From contig JAAERX010000153.1 in assembly GCA_024229935.1 (NCBI GenBank), positions 1 through 64,000 of the forward strand: DNA of 64,000 nt, in the 5' to 3' direction. Positions 18,127-26,820 of this stretch are shown in pieces (within the stretch, counting starts at the first letter, position 1; the number at the start of each line of letters is the position of its first letter). The position numbers were made by a program, and so were the translations under genes. This DNA comes from Gammaproteobacteria bacterium (GTDB lineage: Bacteria > Pseudomonadota > Gammaproteobacteria > Steroidobacterales > GCA-2729495). The notes below the pieces were generated by a model that was not told the DNA's origin, ran no database searches, and saw nothing but the letters and a program-made list of their open reading frames with translations.

Positions 18127-18255
18127 ATGGAACAGAACCAATCAGTTGCGAGTGACCAGGAAATTGTCTTCGACAGACATGAGTCTAAATATCGGTTGCT
18201 TAAAAAGAATTTTCTTAGCCCTGCCTTAAACCGCTCTGAAGCAGAGCAGTTATAA
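18127..18255 (+). CDS. Possible 42-residue small protein upstream of the SGNH gene
   Basis: A plus-strand frame starting at ATG 18127 and ending in TAA, 30 bp before the SGNH hydrolase start. The predicted peptide is highly charged (HESKYRLLKKNFLSP, ending NRSEAEQL) and codon-like, with no signal or membrane segment. I see no strong ribosome site and no known family. Otherwise the 580-bp gap 17705-18285 is AT-rich and holds nothing I can identify. Confidence 0.35.
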   Translation: MEQNQSVASDQEIVFDRHESKYRLLKKNFLSPALNRSEAEQL

Positions 18256-18285
18256 AGAGACTTACAGCTTAAGTAATTTTCCAAA

Positions 18286-19281
18286 GTGTTGAAATCATTT
18301 CTGAAACTAATGGCTTTTGTTTTTGCAATTATAATTGTGCTTGAGGCCTGCCTCAGATTCATCTACTTTGGCATGGATGCATTCAGCCCCGCAAAAATCA
18401 ACAGTTACTCACTAATTATAAATTCCGACTACGCCAAGCCCGCAGCCAATACAGATATTTACTATGAACTGAAACCCAATCTGGATAACATTTTCCGGGG
18501 TAAACGCTTAACAACAAACTCACACGGACTGGCTGATAAAGAATACCCCCTGAACAAGCCAGACCAAACATTTAGAATCGCTGTCATTGGAAGCTCATGG
18601 ACTATGGCTACAGGAGTTGAGGCAGAGAACACGTATCATGCCTTGCTGGAAAATATGCTACAAAGCCAACCCAAGAAAAATCTTGCTGGGAGAAACATTG
18701 AAATTATTAATTTTGGTGTTGAGTATTATGGCTTAGGGGAAATGATTGCCACCACAAAACATAAAGCGCTTCCATATAAACCGGATATGATCATCTTCGC
18801 AATTACTACTTCAACTCCTGCTATATTATGGGAGGATGATCGTCCTCCCTTTAAAAGAACGAATACTACCCCACCTTTTTGGCAGTCCTATTTGCTCCAA
18901 TCAGTAATGGGCCTTTTCGGAAAAGAGGCCTACAAAAAGCGCAAACGTCAAATGGTAAAAAAAGGAAGAGGAGCTTATAGTCGACAGATCCAACGCAGTA
19001 TTAATGAATTAGCCAAGCTTACGAAAGACAATGATATTGAGGTTGCCATATTGTGGCTCACCTCAAAAGAATATTACCTTGATGAGGCAAGCATGCAGTT
19101 TGCAGGCAAACTAGCCAATAATTATGGCTTCACATTTATGCCTATCAGCCTTGAAACTGAAGCAGGAATTCATAATATTAAGGACAAGGTTATTACTAAC
19201 CTAGATACACACCCAAATGAGACAGGCCATAAATTGATAGCAGACAGAATTTATAAAGAATTATGGGAAGGTGAGAAGTGA
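18286..19281 (+). CDS. SGNH/GDSL-like hydrolase with N-terminal membrane anchor
   Basis: A 331-residue protein with an uncleaved-looking hydrophobic N-terminus (residues about 5-24). Block I reads AVIGSSWTMATG (a GSS variant of GDS), block II NFGVEYYG, and the C-terminal block DTHPNETGHKL supplies the Asp-x-x-His pair. SGNH enzymes are esterases or acyltransferases; membrane-anchored ones often act on envelope or exported metabolites. The frame opens with GTG; ATG 18310 is an alternative. It lies 131 bp before the thioesterase on the same strand and near the NRPS genes, which suggests a role in that pathway without proving it. Confidence 0.75.
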   Translation: MLKSFLKLMAFVFAIIIVLEACLRFIYFGMDAFSPAKINSYSLIINSDYAKPAANTDIYYELKPNLDNIFRGKRLTTNSHGLADKEYPLNKPDQTFRIAVIGSSWTMATGVEAENTYHALLENMLQSQPKKNLAGRNIEIINFGVEYYGLGEMIATTKHKALPYKPDMIIFAITTSTPAILWEDDRPPFKRTNTTPPFWQSYLLQSVMGLFGKEAYKKRKRQMVKKGRGAYSRQIQRSINELAKLTKDNDIEVAILWLTSKEYYLDEASMQFAGKLANNYGFTFMPISLETEAGIHNIKDKVITNLDTHPNETGHKLIADRIYKELWEGEK

Positions 19282-19412
19282 CGTCGGGCAGTAATCATTA
19301 TGCAACTGGATACCGCATATGACATTCCACACCAGACCTTTTACGTATAAAATACTTAAACTTAAAAGACTCAGCGAAATATTCGATTTTCAGACATGAA
19401 TACAGAATTATA

Positions 19413-20195
19413 ATGCCGCAATATACGACACTTATGCCAATCAGAACCAAGGGTACAAAGCCACCCCTGTTTTGCATCCATGGTCAGCCTTTGCGAATGG
19501 CTCAAAATCTGTCAGCTGATCGACCAATTTATGGCTTAAGCCATATTTATCACTCAGACTTCCTTGATGAAGAGCCAGAATCTATTGAGTGGATTGCTGC
19601 TAAATATCTTTCAGAAGTTCGTCAGGTACAGCCTGAAGGACCTTATCATCTTTGTGGCTTTTCTGCTGGCGGCTTAATTGCCTATGAAATGGCAAGACAA
19701 TTATTAGACGCTGGAGCAACTATTGGCAGCCTTACCCTTATAGAGCCTACATTAGGCAAAAAACATACTGCACATCAACTAGAAAGTACCTTAGGCGCCA
19801 GCAACCAGGACCGTCTTACTCTATTTCTAAAGTTATTAGCCAGGTCACCATTATCATTACGCGAAAGAACTAAATATTACTTCCGCTTGTTAACAGCACA
19901 ATTTTATTTTCTGCTCAAAAAACCCTTACCAGAAGAACTACGCTGGGTAGGCTATTTAAAATCATTGGGCCCCGCTATGCGGAAGTTCACATACCATCCT
20001 ATTAACTGCAGTGCCATTCTCTTGTACGGTTATATGAATGATGAAAACTATAAAGCTTGTTCCGATTGCTGGAATAATTTACTAATGAAAGGTGTAAAAA
20101 TTCAAAATTTAGACGACGTGAAACAGCATGATGATTTCATGCTTGACCATAGCCTGAAGAAAATAGCAGAGCTAATAGAGATGAATATTTCGTAA
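19413..20195 (+). CDS. Stand-alone NRPS-type thioesterase (alpha/beta-hydrolase)
   Basis: A 260-residue thioesterase of the type found at the end of NRPS and PKS lines. The nucleophile elbow is CGFSAGG (Ser84), the oxyanion region is FCIHGQPL near residue 20, and the likely catalytic His is in KQHDDFM near residue 238. The position that carries Asp in SrfA-type thioesterases reads LIEPT (Glu111) here. Neither synthetase in this locus has its own thioesterase domain, so this protein probably releases the peptide in trans or edits misprimed carriers. It converges with the synthetase genes, 52 bp stop to stop. The ribosome site is weak. Confidence 0.82.
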   Translation: MPQYTTLMPIRTKGTKPPLFCIHGQPLRMAQNLSADRPIYGLSHIYHSDFLDEEPESIEWIAAKYLSEVRQVQPEGPYHLCGFSAGGLIAYEMARQLLDAGATIGSLTLIEPTLGKKHTAHQLESTLGASNQDRLTLFLKLLARSPLSLRERTKYYFRLLTAQFYFLLKKPLPEELRWVGYLKSLGPAMRKFTYHPINCSAILLYGYMNDENYKACSDCWNNLLMKGVKIQNLDDVKQHDDFMLDHSLKKIAELIEMNIS

Positions 20196-20247
20196 GCTGA
20201 TTTAAGAATACTCAACCACCTACGTAATTTTAGTTATTTCTACCAGC

Positions 20248-23200
20248 CTATCTGACAAGAAAGCGCCTAATCCGCGACAAGATACCAGGCTTATTAAACA
20301 CAATTTGCTTCCAGGCCGTACCTTCGAGAAGAGCACCAAACTCACTAATGGTCGGGTTCTCAAAGATATCAGCAATGGTAATTTGCTTACCTGTTGCAAG
20401 CTCTATCTGTCGAATGAGCTTCATAATCAATAGCGAATGACCGCCAAGCGCAAAGAAGTCATCATGTATACCAACCTGTTTAAGGCCCAGAGTGTCGGCC
20501 CACAAATTACACAGTGCCTCTTCTATAGTATTACGCGGTGACTCATACCCTTCCTGGGGCTGCCACTCCGGTGCAGGTAATGCTTTTTCATCCACCTTGC
20601 CATTCACTGTCAGAGGTATTTTCTCAACCTCTACAAACAGTGATGGAATCATATATTTAGGCAGGTGCTCACCAACAAATTTCTCCAGCTCCTGTACAGC
20701 CAGCTTAGCTGTCTCTTCTGCCACAACATAGCCAATCAATCGTTTATCACCATCAACTGACTCATGCAGGACAACGGCCGTATTACTTACAGTAACGTGC
20801 TCACGTAAACAGGCCTCGATCTCACCCAGCTCTATACGGAAACCACGCAGTTTAATCTGGCTATCCTTGCGGCCAACAAACTCGATGTTGCCATCAGGCA
20901 GATGCCGTACAAGGTCACCCGTCTTATAAAGCCGTGCACCCACCTCGTTACTAAACGGGTCTGCAATGAAACGTTCATTTGTCAGGTCAGGTTGATTCAG
21001 GTAACCGCGTGACAGACCATCACCACCAATATGCAATTCACCAACAACCCCAACCGGTACCGGTTGGAGCTGACCATCAAGTATAAAGACAGTTGTATTC
21101 GCAATAGGACGGCCAATCGGCACACTGGGCCAATCCGCTGGTAACTTTTTGGGAATACCGAATGTACAGGTGAATGTCGTTGATTCAGTTGGCCCATAAC
21201 CATTAATTAGTTGTGTATCTGGCAAATGAAGAGTTGCCTTATCTATATGTGCAAGTGACAGCGCTTCACCACCCGTCAGAATCTGTGGGACATGCCGCAA
21301 TATTTCTGGCGCCATATCGATGACGGTATTAAAGAATGTTGATGTCAGCCACATCGAATCCACCTGATGTGTTGCAAGAAAGCTACCAAGGCTATCTATA
21401 TCAGGAATGCGCTCCGGAAAAATGATGCATTGACCACCATTGAGCAGGCTGCCCCATAGTTCATAGGTAGAGGCATCAAAGGAAATTGGCGCCAGCATTG
21501 CAATGCTAGGCTGAGTACTAAAATCATTGTAGTTGGTATTCAGCACCAGCCGTAATACGCTACGGTGCTCTATTAATGTCCCCTTCGGCTGACCTGTTGA
21601 ACCGGAAGTGTAAATGATATAGGCAAGAGATCTGCCATGTATTTTGCTTACCAGGTTACTATCAGGAACTTCACCCAATTCAGCCACATCAATATCAATA
21701 CGTTCACATGAAGCATGGTTAATATCCAGGTCCAGCTTAATGCTACTCATACTGAGCAATATGGGCGCACCCGAATCCTCAAGCATAAACTGCAGGCGAT
21801 CAGCCGGATAAGCCGGATCGAGCGGCATATAGGCCCCTCCAGCCTTAAGTGTTGCCAAAATGGCGACAACTGCATTAATGCCCCGGTCCATGCAAATGGC
21901 AACAGGCGACTCCGGCACAACTCCATGTGCAATCAGATAATACGCAAGCTGGTTGGCACGAGCATTGAGTTCAGCATAAGAGAGCTGCTCATCACCACAG
22001 CCAAGTGCAATGCTGTCAGGATGCCGCTCAGCCTGCGCCTCAAAAACTGCATGTATTGTACTGTCTGCTGGATAGTCAGCTGCAGTATTATTCCAATCTG
22101 TAACAAGGCATTGATATTCACGATCATCAAGCAAAGGCAACTTACTGACAGGTATATCTGGCTGCAGACTCATACCATCTAAAAGCAATTTGAAACTGTT
22201 TGCAAAACGTTCAATGGTGCCCCTATCAAACAAGTCTGTATTAAACTCAAACAAACCACCAAGCCCATTTACGGTTTCACTACAGCTAAGGAGCAGATCA
22301 AATTTAGAATGGCCGTGTGCAACTCCAAGACCAGCTCCTTCCATACCATCAAATGCAGCCGGCTTACCAGGCGCATTCTGCAGGATAAAGGCAACTTGGA
22401 ATAGTGGCGTATGACTCATATCACGCACGGGTTGCAGCACGTCAACCAGTTTTTCAAATGGTAAATCCTGGTGCTCATAGGCATCCAGCGTATTGCATTT
22501 GACGCGCTCAAGTAATTCATTAAATGTGGGGTCACCTGACAAGTCGGTACGCATCACTAAAGTGTTAACAAAGAAACCGATCAGATTTTCCAGTTTGGCA
22601 TGACGCCGGCCAGCAATTGGGCTGCCTACAGCTATATCGCAAGCGCCAGTGTAACGCCCAAGTAGCACATTAAAGGCAGCTAACAACACCATAAACATAG
22701 TGCTACCACTTTCATTAGCAAGCCTCTTTAGGGCAACTGGTGTATCACCCCCTATTTCCCAGGAGACAAAGTCGCCGTTATACGTCTGCACCGATGGACG
22801 TGGCCTGTCAGTGGGCAACTGCAGCAACGGCGGTATACCGCTTAACTGCTCTTTCCAATAGGTAACCTGACGCTCCAGTTCTTTACCGCTCAACCAGTCA
22901 TGCTGCCAAACTGCATAATCAGCATACTGCAATTCAAGCGGTGTGAGATCAGGCTTAACTTTCCGGCAATGCGCATTGTACAAACGGGTCAGATCCTGCC
23001 ACAAAATATTCAGTGACCACATATCAGAAATAATATGGTGAATATTCATCACAAGTACGTAACTACCTGCATCCTGCTTCAGGACATGAAGCCGAAATAA
23101 CGGGCCAGCGCCAAGGTCAAATGGCTCAGCTGAAAGCTCTGTCAGCTTTTCACTCAACAATGCTTTATCCGTATCGGGTAGCTCCATTACCTGCACGGGA

Positions 23201-26200
23201 ATTTGCAGCTCTTTTGCAATAACCTGAATAGGCCCGCTATCAGCCTCTGCAAATGTTGTACGCAATATTTCATGTCGGACAACAAAATCATCCAGGGCAA
23301 GCTGGAGGGCCGCCAAATCAAGCGAGCCTTTTAATTGAACCGCCTGTGAAAGATGGTAGACACTGCTACCAGGCTCCAATTGATCAAGAAACCAGAGTCG
23401 TTGCTGTGCGAATGACTGCGGCACATCAATGCCACGGTCACAAAGCGTAATATCAGGAACAGCAATGTCAGTACCACCGGCATCAAGGGTTCCGGCAAAT
23501 CCCGCTACCGTTGGCGTTTCAAATACTGCACGCAGCGCAAGCTCAACATGTAACCTTTCCCGCACCCTAGCCACAAGTTGTGTTGCCAGCAGAGAGTGTC
23601 CGCCCAGGGCAAAGAAGTCATCATTAATGCCAATCTTCTCAACACCAAGCACATCCGACCAGATTTCAACCAACACTTCTTCTGTGGTCGTACGTGGCTC
23701 CACATATTCTGCTTCCGCCTGCCATTCGGGCACTGGCAATGCATTACGATCCACCTTGCCATTAGCCGTCATGGGTAACTCATCAAGCCAAATTACACCC
23801 GCCGGCACCATGTAGGCTGGTAGTTTGTCACGCACATAGTCACGAATCTCTGCGGCATCAGGGTAACTGCCACCCACGGATGCAAGATAGGCAACGAGCT
23901 GCGGTGCTGCCGGCTTAGCTTCATGCAGAATAACTATGCAGTTATCTACCACCGGGTGCTCTGTTAGCACTGCTTCTATTTCACCTGTCTCAATACGATG
24001 ACCACGCAGCTTTATTTGTGCATCCTCACGGCCAGTAAAAATTAATTGGCCATTGGCAAGGTAGCGGGCATGATCACCTGTACGGTAGAGACGGCGACCA
24101 GATTCATCCTGCACAGACAGTACCGCCTCAGTTAAATCAGGTGAATTCCAGTAGCCGGGCGTAACGTATGCACTTCGTATTGCAAGTTCACCGCAGATTC
24201 CACTGGGGTTACCATGCTTATCAAGCAATACAATTTCAGTATTGTTAACAGCTCTGCCAACTGGAACAACCATACCCGGCAAGGTGGTGTCATGGTGCGC
24301 AAAATATTGCAATGCAAGTGTTGATTCAGACGGACCAAGCCCGTTTACAAATACAGCATCCTGACTAAACAATGTCTGGAAGAGTTCAAAATCTGTGCTA
24401 CGCACTTCTTCGCCACCGAGCACAACCAGTCGCACCCTGCTTAAATCAGGTTTCTGACCCTGTTCAAATAAGTATCGAAATACGGTCGGTGTGGAATGAA
24501 AGACACTCACCTCATCATCCACAATGCTGCGTGTAATCAACTCAGGGTCCACCGAATTGCGCAGATCATAAGGGTGCAGGGAAGCGCCATTCAGCAAAGC
24601 CCCAAAAATATCCATGACGGCCGCATCAAAACCATAGGGTGGAAGCAAACTGAGCCTGTCAGTCATGCCAATATGTACTGCATTTGTATAAGTGCGGCAG
24701 TGATGCAGAACGTTCCGATGTGTCTGCATAACCCCCTTTGGGGTTCCGGTAGAGCCAGACGTAAATAGAATGTATGCAAGTGTATCGGGTGCAATGCTGA
24801 GATCAGGGTTTGCAATATCAGCGGATGCATTAGGATCGAGTTCTACGATGCCCAGCCCCTCATGTACCAGTTCATCCGCCAGGCTTCTGTGCTGAGCATC
24901 TGTAACAATCGCACTTAGCTTTGCTTCAGAACTAATCTGCTCATGACGTGCTGTCGGGGCTTCCGGATCCAGCGGCACGTAGGCCATCCCAGCCTTAAGC
25001 ACACCAAACAGACCCGCCAACATTGGCACATCCTGACCCACCAGCAGACCTACCCGCTGCTCACCATCACCAACCAGCGTACGCAGATCTTGCGCAACTT
25101 TATTAGCCTTTGAATTGAGTTGTGCATAGGTCCAACTCACCTCAGCAGAATGCGCCACAAGCCTGTCGCCATGAGCACACACCTGCGCCTCAAAACGTTT
25201 AACTATGGATTGCTCTATTTCACTCGCAGGAAACTCTATAAAAATATTACCGGGTTTTGCCGCAGTTTCAGCTGCCTGATGCCGAAGCAGATCCTGTTCA
25301 TCAGACAAAGGCAATGCACCGATGCGCTGCAGAGAATCGGCTGCTATTCCTTCGAGCATCGTAACAAGGCCGCGTGCCATCTCCTCGATGGTCAACCTGT
25401 CAAAAAGATCGGTGTTGTATTCAAATTCCAGCGCGAGACCCTGCTCACCGACATCAACAGAAAGCGCCAGATCAACCTTGGCCGTCGCACGCTCCACATG
25501 ATCAAAATCTACATCCAAACCATGCCATTCGAGCGCACCACCGTTCTGGGTCCGTAAATTAAATAACACCTGAAACAACGGAGAGTGGCTGGGCTCTCGC
25601 TCGGGCCGTAATTCCTCCACCAGTTTTTCAAATGGCAAATCCTGATGGTCATAAGCAGAGAGCGTCACCTTGCGCACCCTCTCTAACAATTCTATGAATG
25701 TAGGGTTGCCTGTAATGTTTGTGCGCAACACCAGTGTATTGAGAAAAAAACCAATAACAGATTCAAGCTCAGTGTGCTGCCTGCCCGCAATGGGCGTACC
25801 TATGACAACATCTTCAGTGCCGGCATAACGCGCGAGTAACACATCAAAGGCCGCCTGCATCAGCATAAACATACTGGCGCCCTGCGCTTGTGCTATTGCC
25901 TGCAACCTGCCCGTAAGCTCTTTAGGAACTTTGAATTTTACGTGATCACCAACATAGGTTTGTATAGCCGGACGTGGTCGGTCGGTTGGTAATTCCAGTA
26001 GCGGTGGGGCATCTGCAAGCGTATCCCGCCAGTAACTTATCTGACGATCAAGCTCTGCACCTTCCAGCCAGGCTCTTTGCCAGACTGCAAAATCAGCATA
26101 TTGCACCGGCAGTTTCTGCAGCTGTGCAGACTTACCTGTGCAATGAGCCGCATACAGGAGGCTCAGCTCCTGGAACAAAATCGACATCGACCAGCCATCA

Positions 26201-26820
26201 GAAACAATATGATGAATATTAATCAATAGCCGATAATCATTAACAGCAGTCTCCAGCAGATAAACCCGGAGCAGCGGCCCCTTACTAAGATTAAATGGCA
26301 GCGAGGACTTTTTAACCAACCAGTCTGCCAGCCACGAATCCGTGGCGTCATGCTGTGTTTCCTGCTCAACTAAAATTTTGAATGAGCTGTCGATAACCTG
26401 CAACGGCATCGCTCCTTCAGATGCAAACCGGGTCCGCAAGGACTCATGCCGGGCTACAAGGTCATCAATTGCCGCCTGCAGGGCCGCGATATTGAGTTCA
26501 CCCTTAAGACGCATCGACCATGGCATGCTATAGGTTGAACTACCGGGCTCCAGTTCATCCAGAAACCAGAGGCGTTGTTGTGAAAATGAAGCCGGTAGAG
26601 GCTGGTCACGATCGGCCGAGGTTATAGCCGAGCCCTGCTTCGCCACTGAGGCCTGGGCAGCAAGCAGAAAAGCGATGATATCCTGCTTTTGTATTTTCAG
26701 CTCAGCACGCAGTTCATCAGACAAACTGCCTTTGGGCGCCTGCAGGCGTAACTCGTCGTTATCCAGGTAAAGCCTGCCACCCAGATCACTGATTTTAGCT
26801 ATGAGCTCCGCTGGACTCAT
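20248..26820 (-). CDS. Nonribosomal peptide synthetase, modules 4-5 (docking-C-A-T-C-A-T)
   Basis: A 2190-residue dimodular synthetase. Residues 1-55 form a TubC-like docking domain. Module 4: C with HHIVSDGW near 205, A with FTSGSTGTPKG near 690, T with GGHSLLATQ near 1075. Module 5: C with HHIISDMW near 1262, A with YTSGSTGQPKG near 1738, T with GGHSLLIMK near 2126. Aligned by eye to GrsA, the A4 pocket reads DAMHVGGLAK (no confident match; unusual HSTPTVF sub-clade) and A5 reads DAYWLGGTFK (close to Val codes). There is no thioesterase or reductase domain; the chain ends in a basic tail (LSRIRRFLVR). ATG 26820 overlaps the upstream synthetase stop by 4 bp, so the two are translationally coupled. 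Confidence 0.95.
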   Translation of the reverse strand: MSPAELIAKISDLGGRLYLDNDELRLQAPKGSLSDELRAELKIQKQDIIAFLLAAQASVAKQGSAITSADRDQPLPASFSQQRLWFLDELEPGSSTYSMPWSMRLKGELNIAALQAAIDDLVARHESLRTRFASEGAMPLQVIDSSFKILVEQETQHDATDSWLADWLVKKSSLPFNLSKGPLLRVYLLETAVNDYRLLINIHHIVSDGWSMSILFQELSLLYAAHCTGKSAQLQKLPVQYADFAVWQRAWLEGAELDRQISYWRDTLADAPPLLELPTDRPRPAIQTYVGDHVKFKVPKELTGRLQAIAQAQGASMFMLMQAAFDVLLARYAGTEDVVIGTPIAGRQHTELESVIGFFLNTLVLRTNITGNPTFIELLERVRKVTLSAYDHQDLPFEKLVEELRPEREPSHSPLFQVLFNLRTQNGGALEWHGLDVDFDHVERATAKVDLALSVDVGEQGLALEFEYNTDLFDRLTIEEMARGLVTMLEGIAADSLQRIGALPLSDEQDLLRHQAAETAAKPGNIFIEFPASEIEQSIVKRFEAQVCAHGDRLVAHSAEVSWTYAQLNSKANKVAQDLRTLVGDGEQRVGLLVGQDVPMLAGLFGVLKAGMAYVPLDPEAPTARHEQISSEAKLSAIVTDAQHRSLADELVHEGLGIVELDPNASADIANPDLSIAPDTLAYILFTSGSTGTPKGVMQTHRNVLHHCRTYTNAVHIGMTDRLSLLPPYGFDAAVMDIFGALLNGASLHPYDLRNSVDPELITRSIVDDEVSVFHSTPTVFRYLFEQGQKPDLSRVRLVVLGGEEVRSTDFELFQTLFSQDAVFVNGLGPSESTLALQYFAHHDTTLPGMVVPVGRAVNNTEIVLLDKHGNPSGICGELAIRSAYVTPGYWNSPDLTEAVLSVQDESGRRLYRTGDHARYLANGQLIFTGREDAQIKLRGHRIETGEIEAVLTEHPVVDNCIVILHEAKPAAPQLVAYLASVGGSYPDAAEIRDYVRDKLPAYMVPAGVIWLDELPMTANGKVDRNALPVPEWQAEAEYVEPRTTTEEVLVEIWSDVLGVEKIGINDDFFALGGHSLLATQLVARVRERLHVELALRAVFETPTVAGFAGTLDAGGTDIAVPDITLCDRGIDVPQSFAQQRLWFLDQLEPGSSVYHLSQAVQLKGSLDLAALQLALDDFVVRHEILRTTFAEADSGPIQVIAKELQIPVQVMELPDTDKALLSEKLTELSAEPFDLGAGPLFRLHVLKQDAGSYVLVMNIHHIISDMWSLNILWQDLTRLYNAHCRKVKPDLTPLELQYADYAVWQHDWLSGKELERQVTYWKEQLSGIPPLLQLPTDRPRPSVQTYNGDFVSWEIGGDTPVALKRLANESGSTMFMVLLAAFNVLLGRYTGACDIAVGSPIAGRRHAKLENLIGFFVNTLVMRTDLSGDPTFNELLERVKCNTLDAYEHQDLPFEKLVDVLQPVRDMSHTPLFQVAFILQNAPGKPAAFDGMEGAGLGVAHGHSKFDLLLSCSETVNGLGGLFEFNTDLFDRGTIERFANSFKLLLDGMSLQPDIPVSKLPLLDDREYQCLVTDWNNTAADYPADSTIHAVFEAQAERHPDSIALGCGDEQLSYAELNARANQLAYYLIAHGVVPESPVAICMDRGINAVVAILATLKAGGAYMPLDPAYPADRLQFMLEDSGAPILLSMSSIKLDLDINHASCERIDIDVAELGEVPDSNLVSKIHGRSLAYIIYTSGSTGQPKGTLIEHRSVLRLVLNTNYNDFSTQPSIAMLAPISFDASTYELWGSLLNGGQCIIFPERIPDIDSLGSFLATHQVDSMWLTSTFFNTVIDMAPEILRHVPQILTGGEALSLAHIDKATLHLPDTQLINGYGPTESTTFTCTFGIPKKLPADWPSVPIGRPIANTTVFILDGQLQPVPVGVVGELHIGGDGLSRGYLNQPDLTNERFIADPFSNEVGARLYKTGDLVRHLPDGNIEFVGRKDSQIKLRGFRIELGEIEACLREHVTVSNTAVVLHESVDGDKRLIGYVVAEETAKLAVQELEKFVGEHLPKYMIPSLFVEVEKIPLTVNGKVDEKALPAPEWQPQEGYESPRNTIEEALCNLWADTLGLKQVGIHDDFFALGGHSLLIMKLIRQIELATGKQITIADIFENPTISEFGALLEGTAWKQIVFNKPGILSRIRRFLVR

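Noticed and set aside
18003..18362. 119-codon minus-strand frame in the gap before the SGNH gene
   Set aside because: It has a biased Ile/Phe/Cys-rich composition, overlaps the SGNH start, and its start and ribosome site are poor. The plus-strand small frame is more protein-like.
21715..22182. 155-codon plus-strand frame inside the NRPS
   Set aside because: Antisense shadow of the A5/C5 region of a clearly real synthetase; many similar shadows occur along both NRPS genes.
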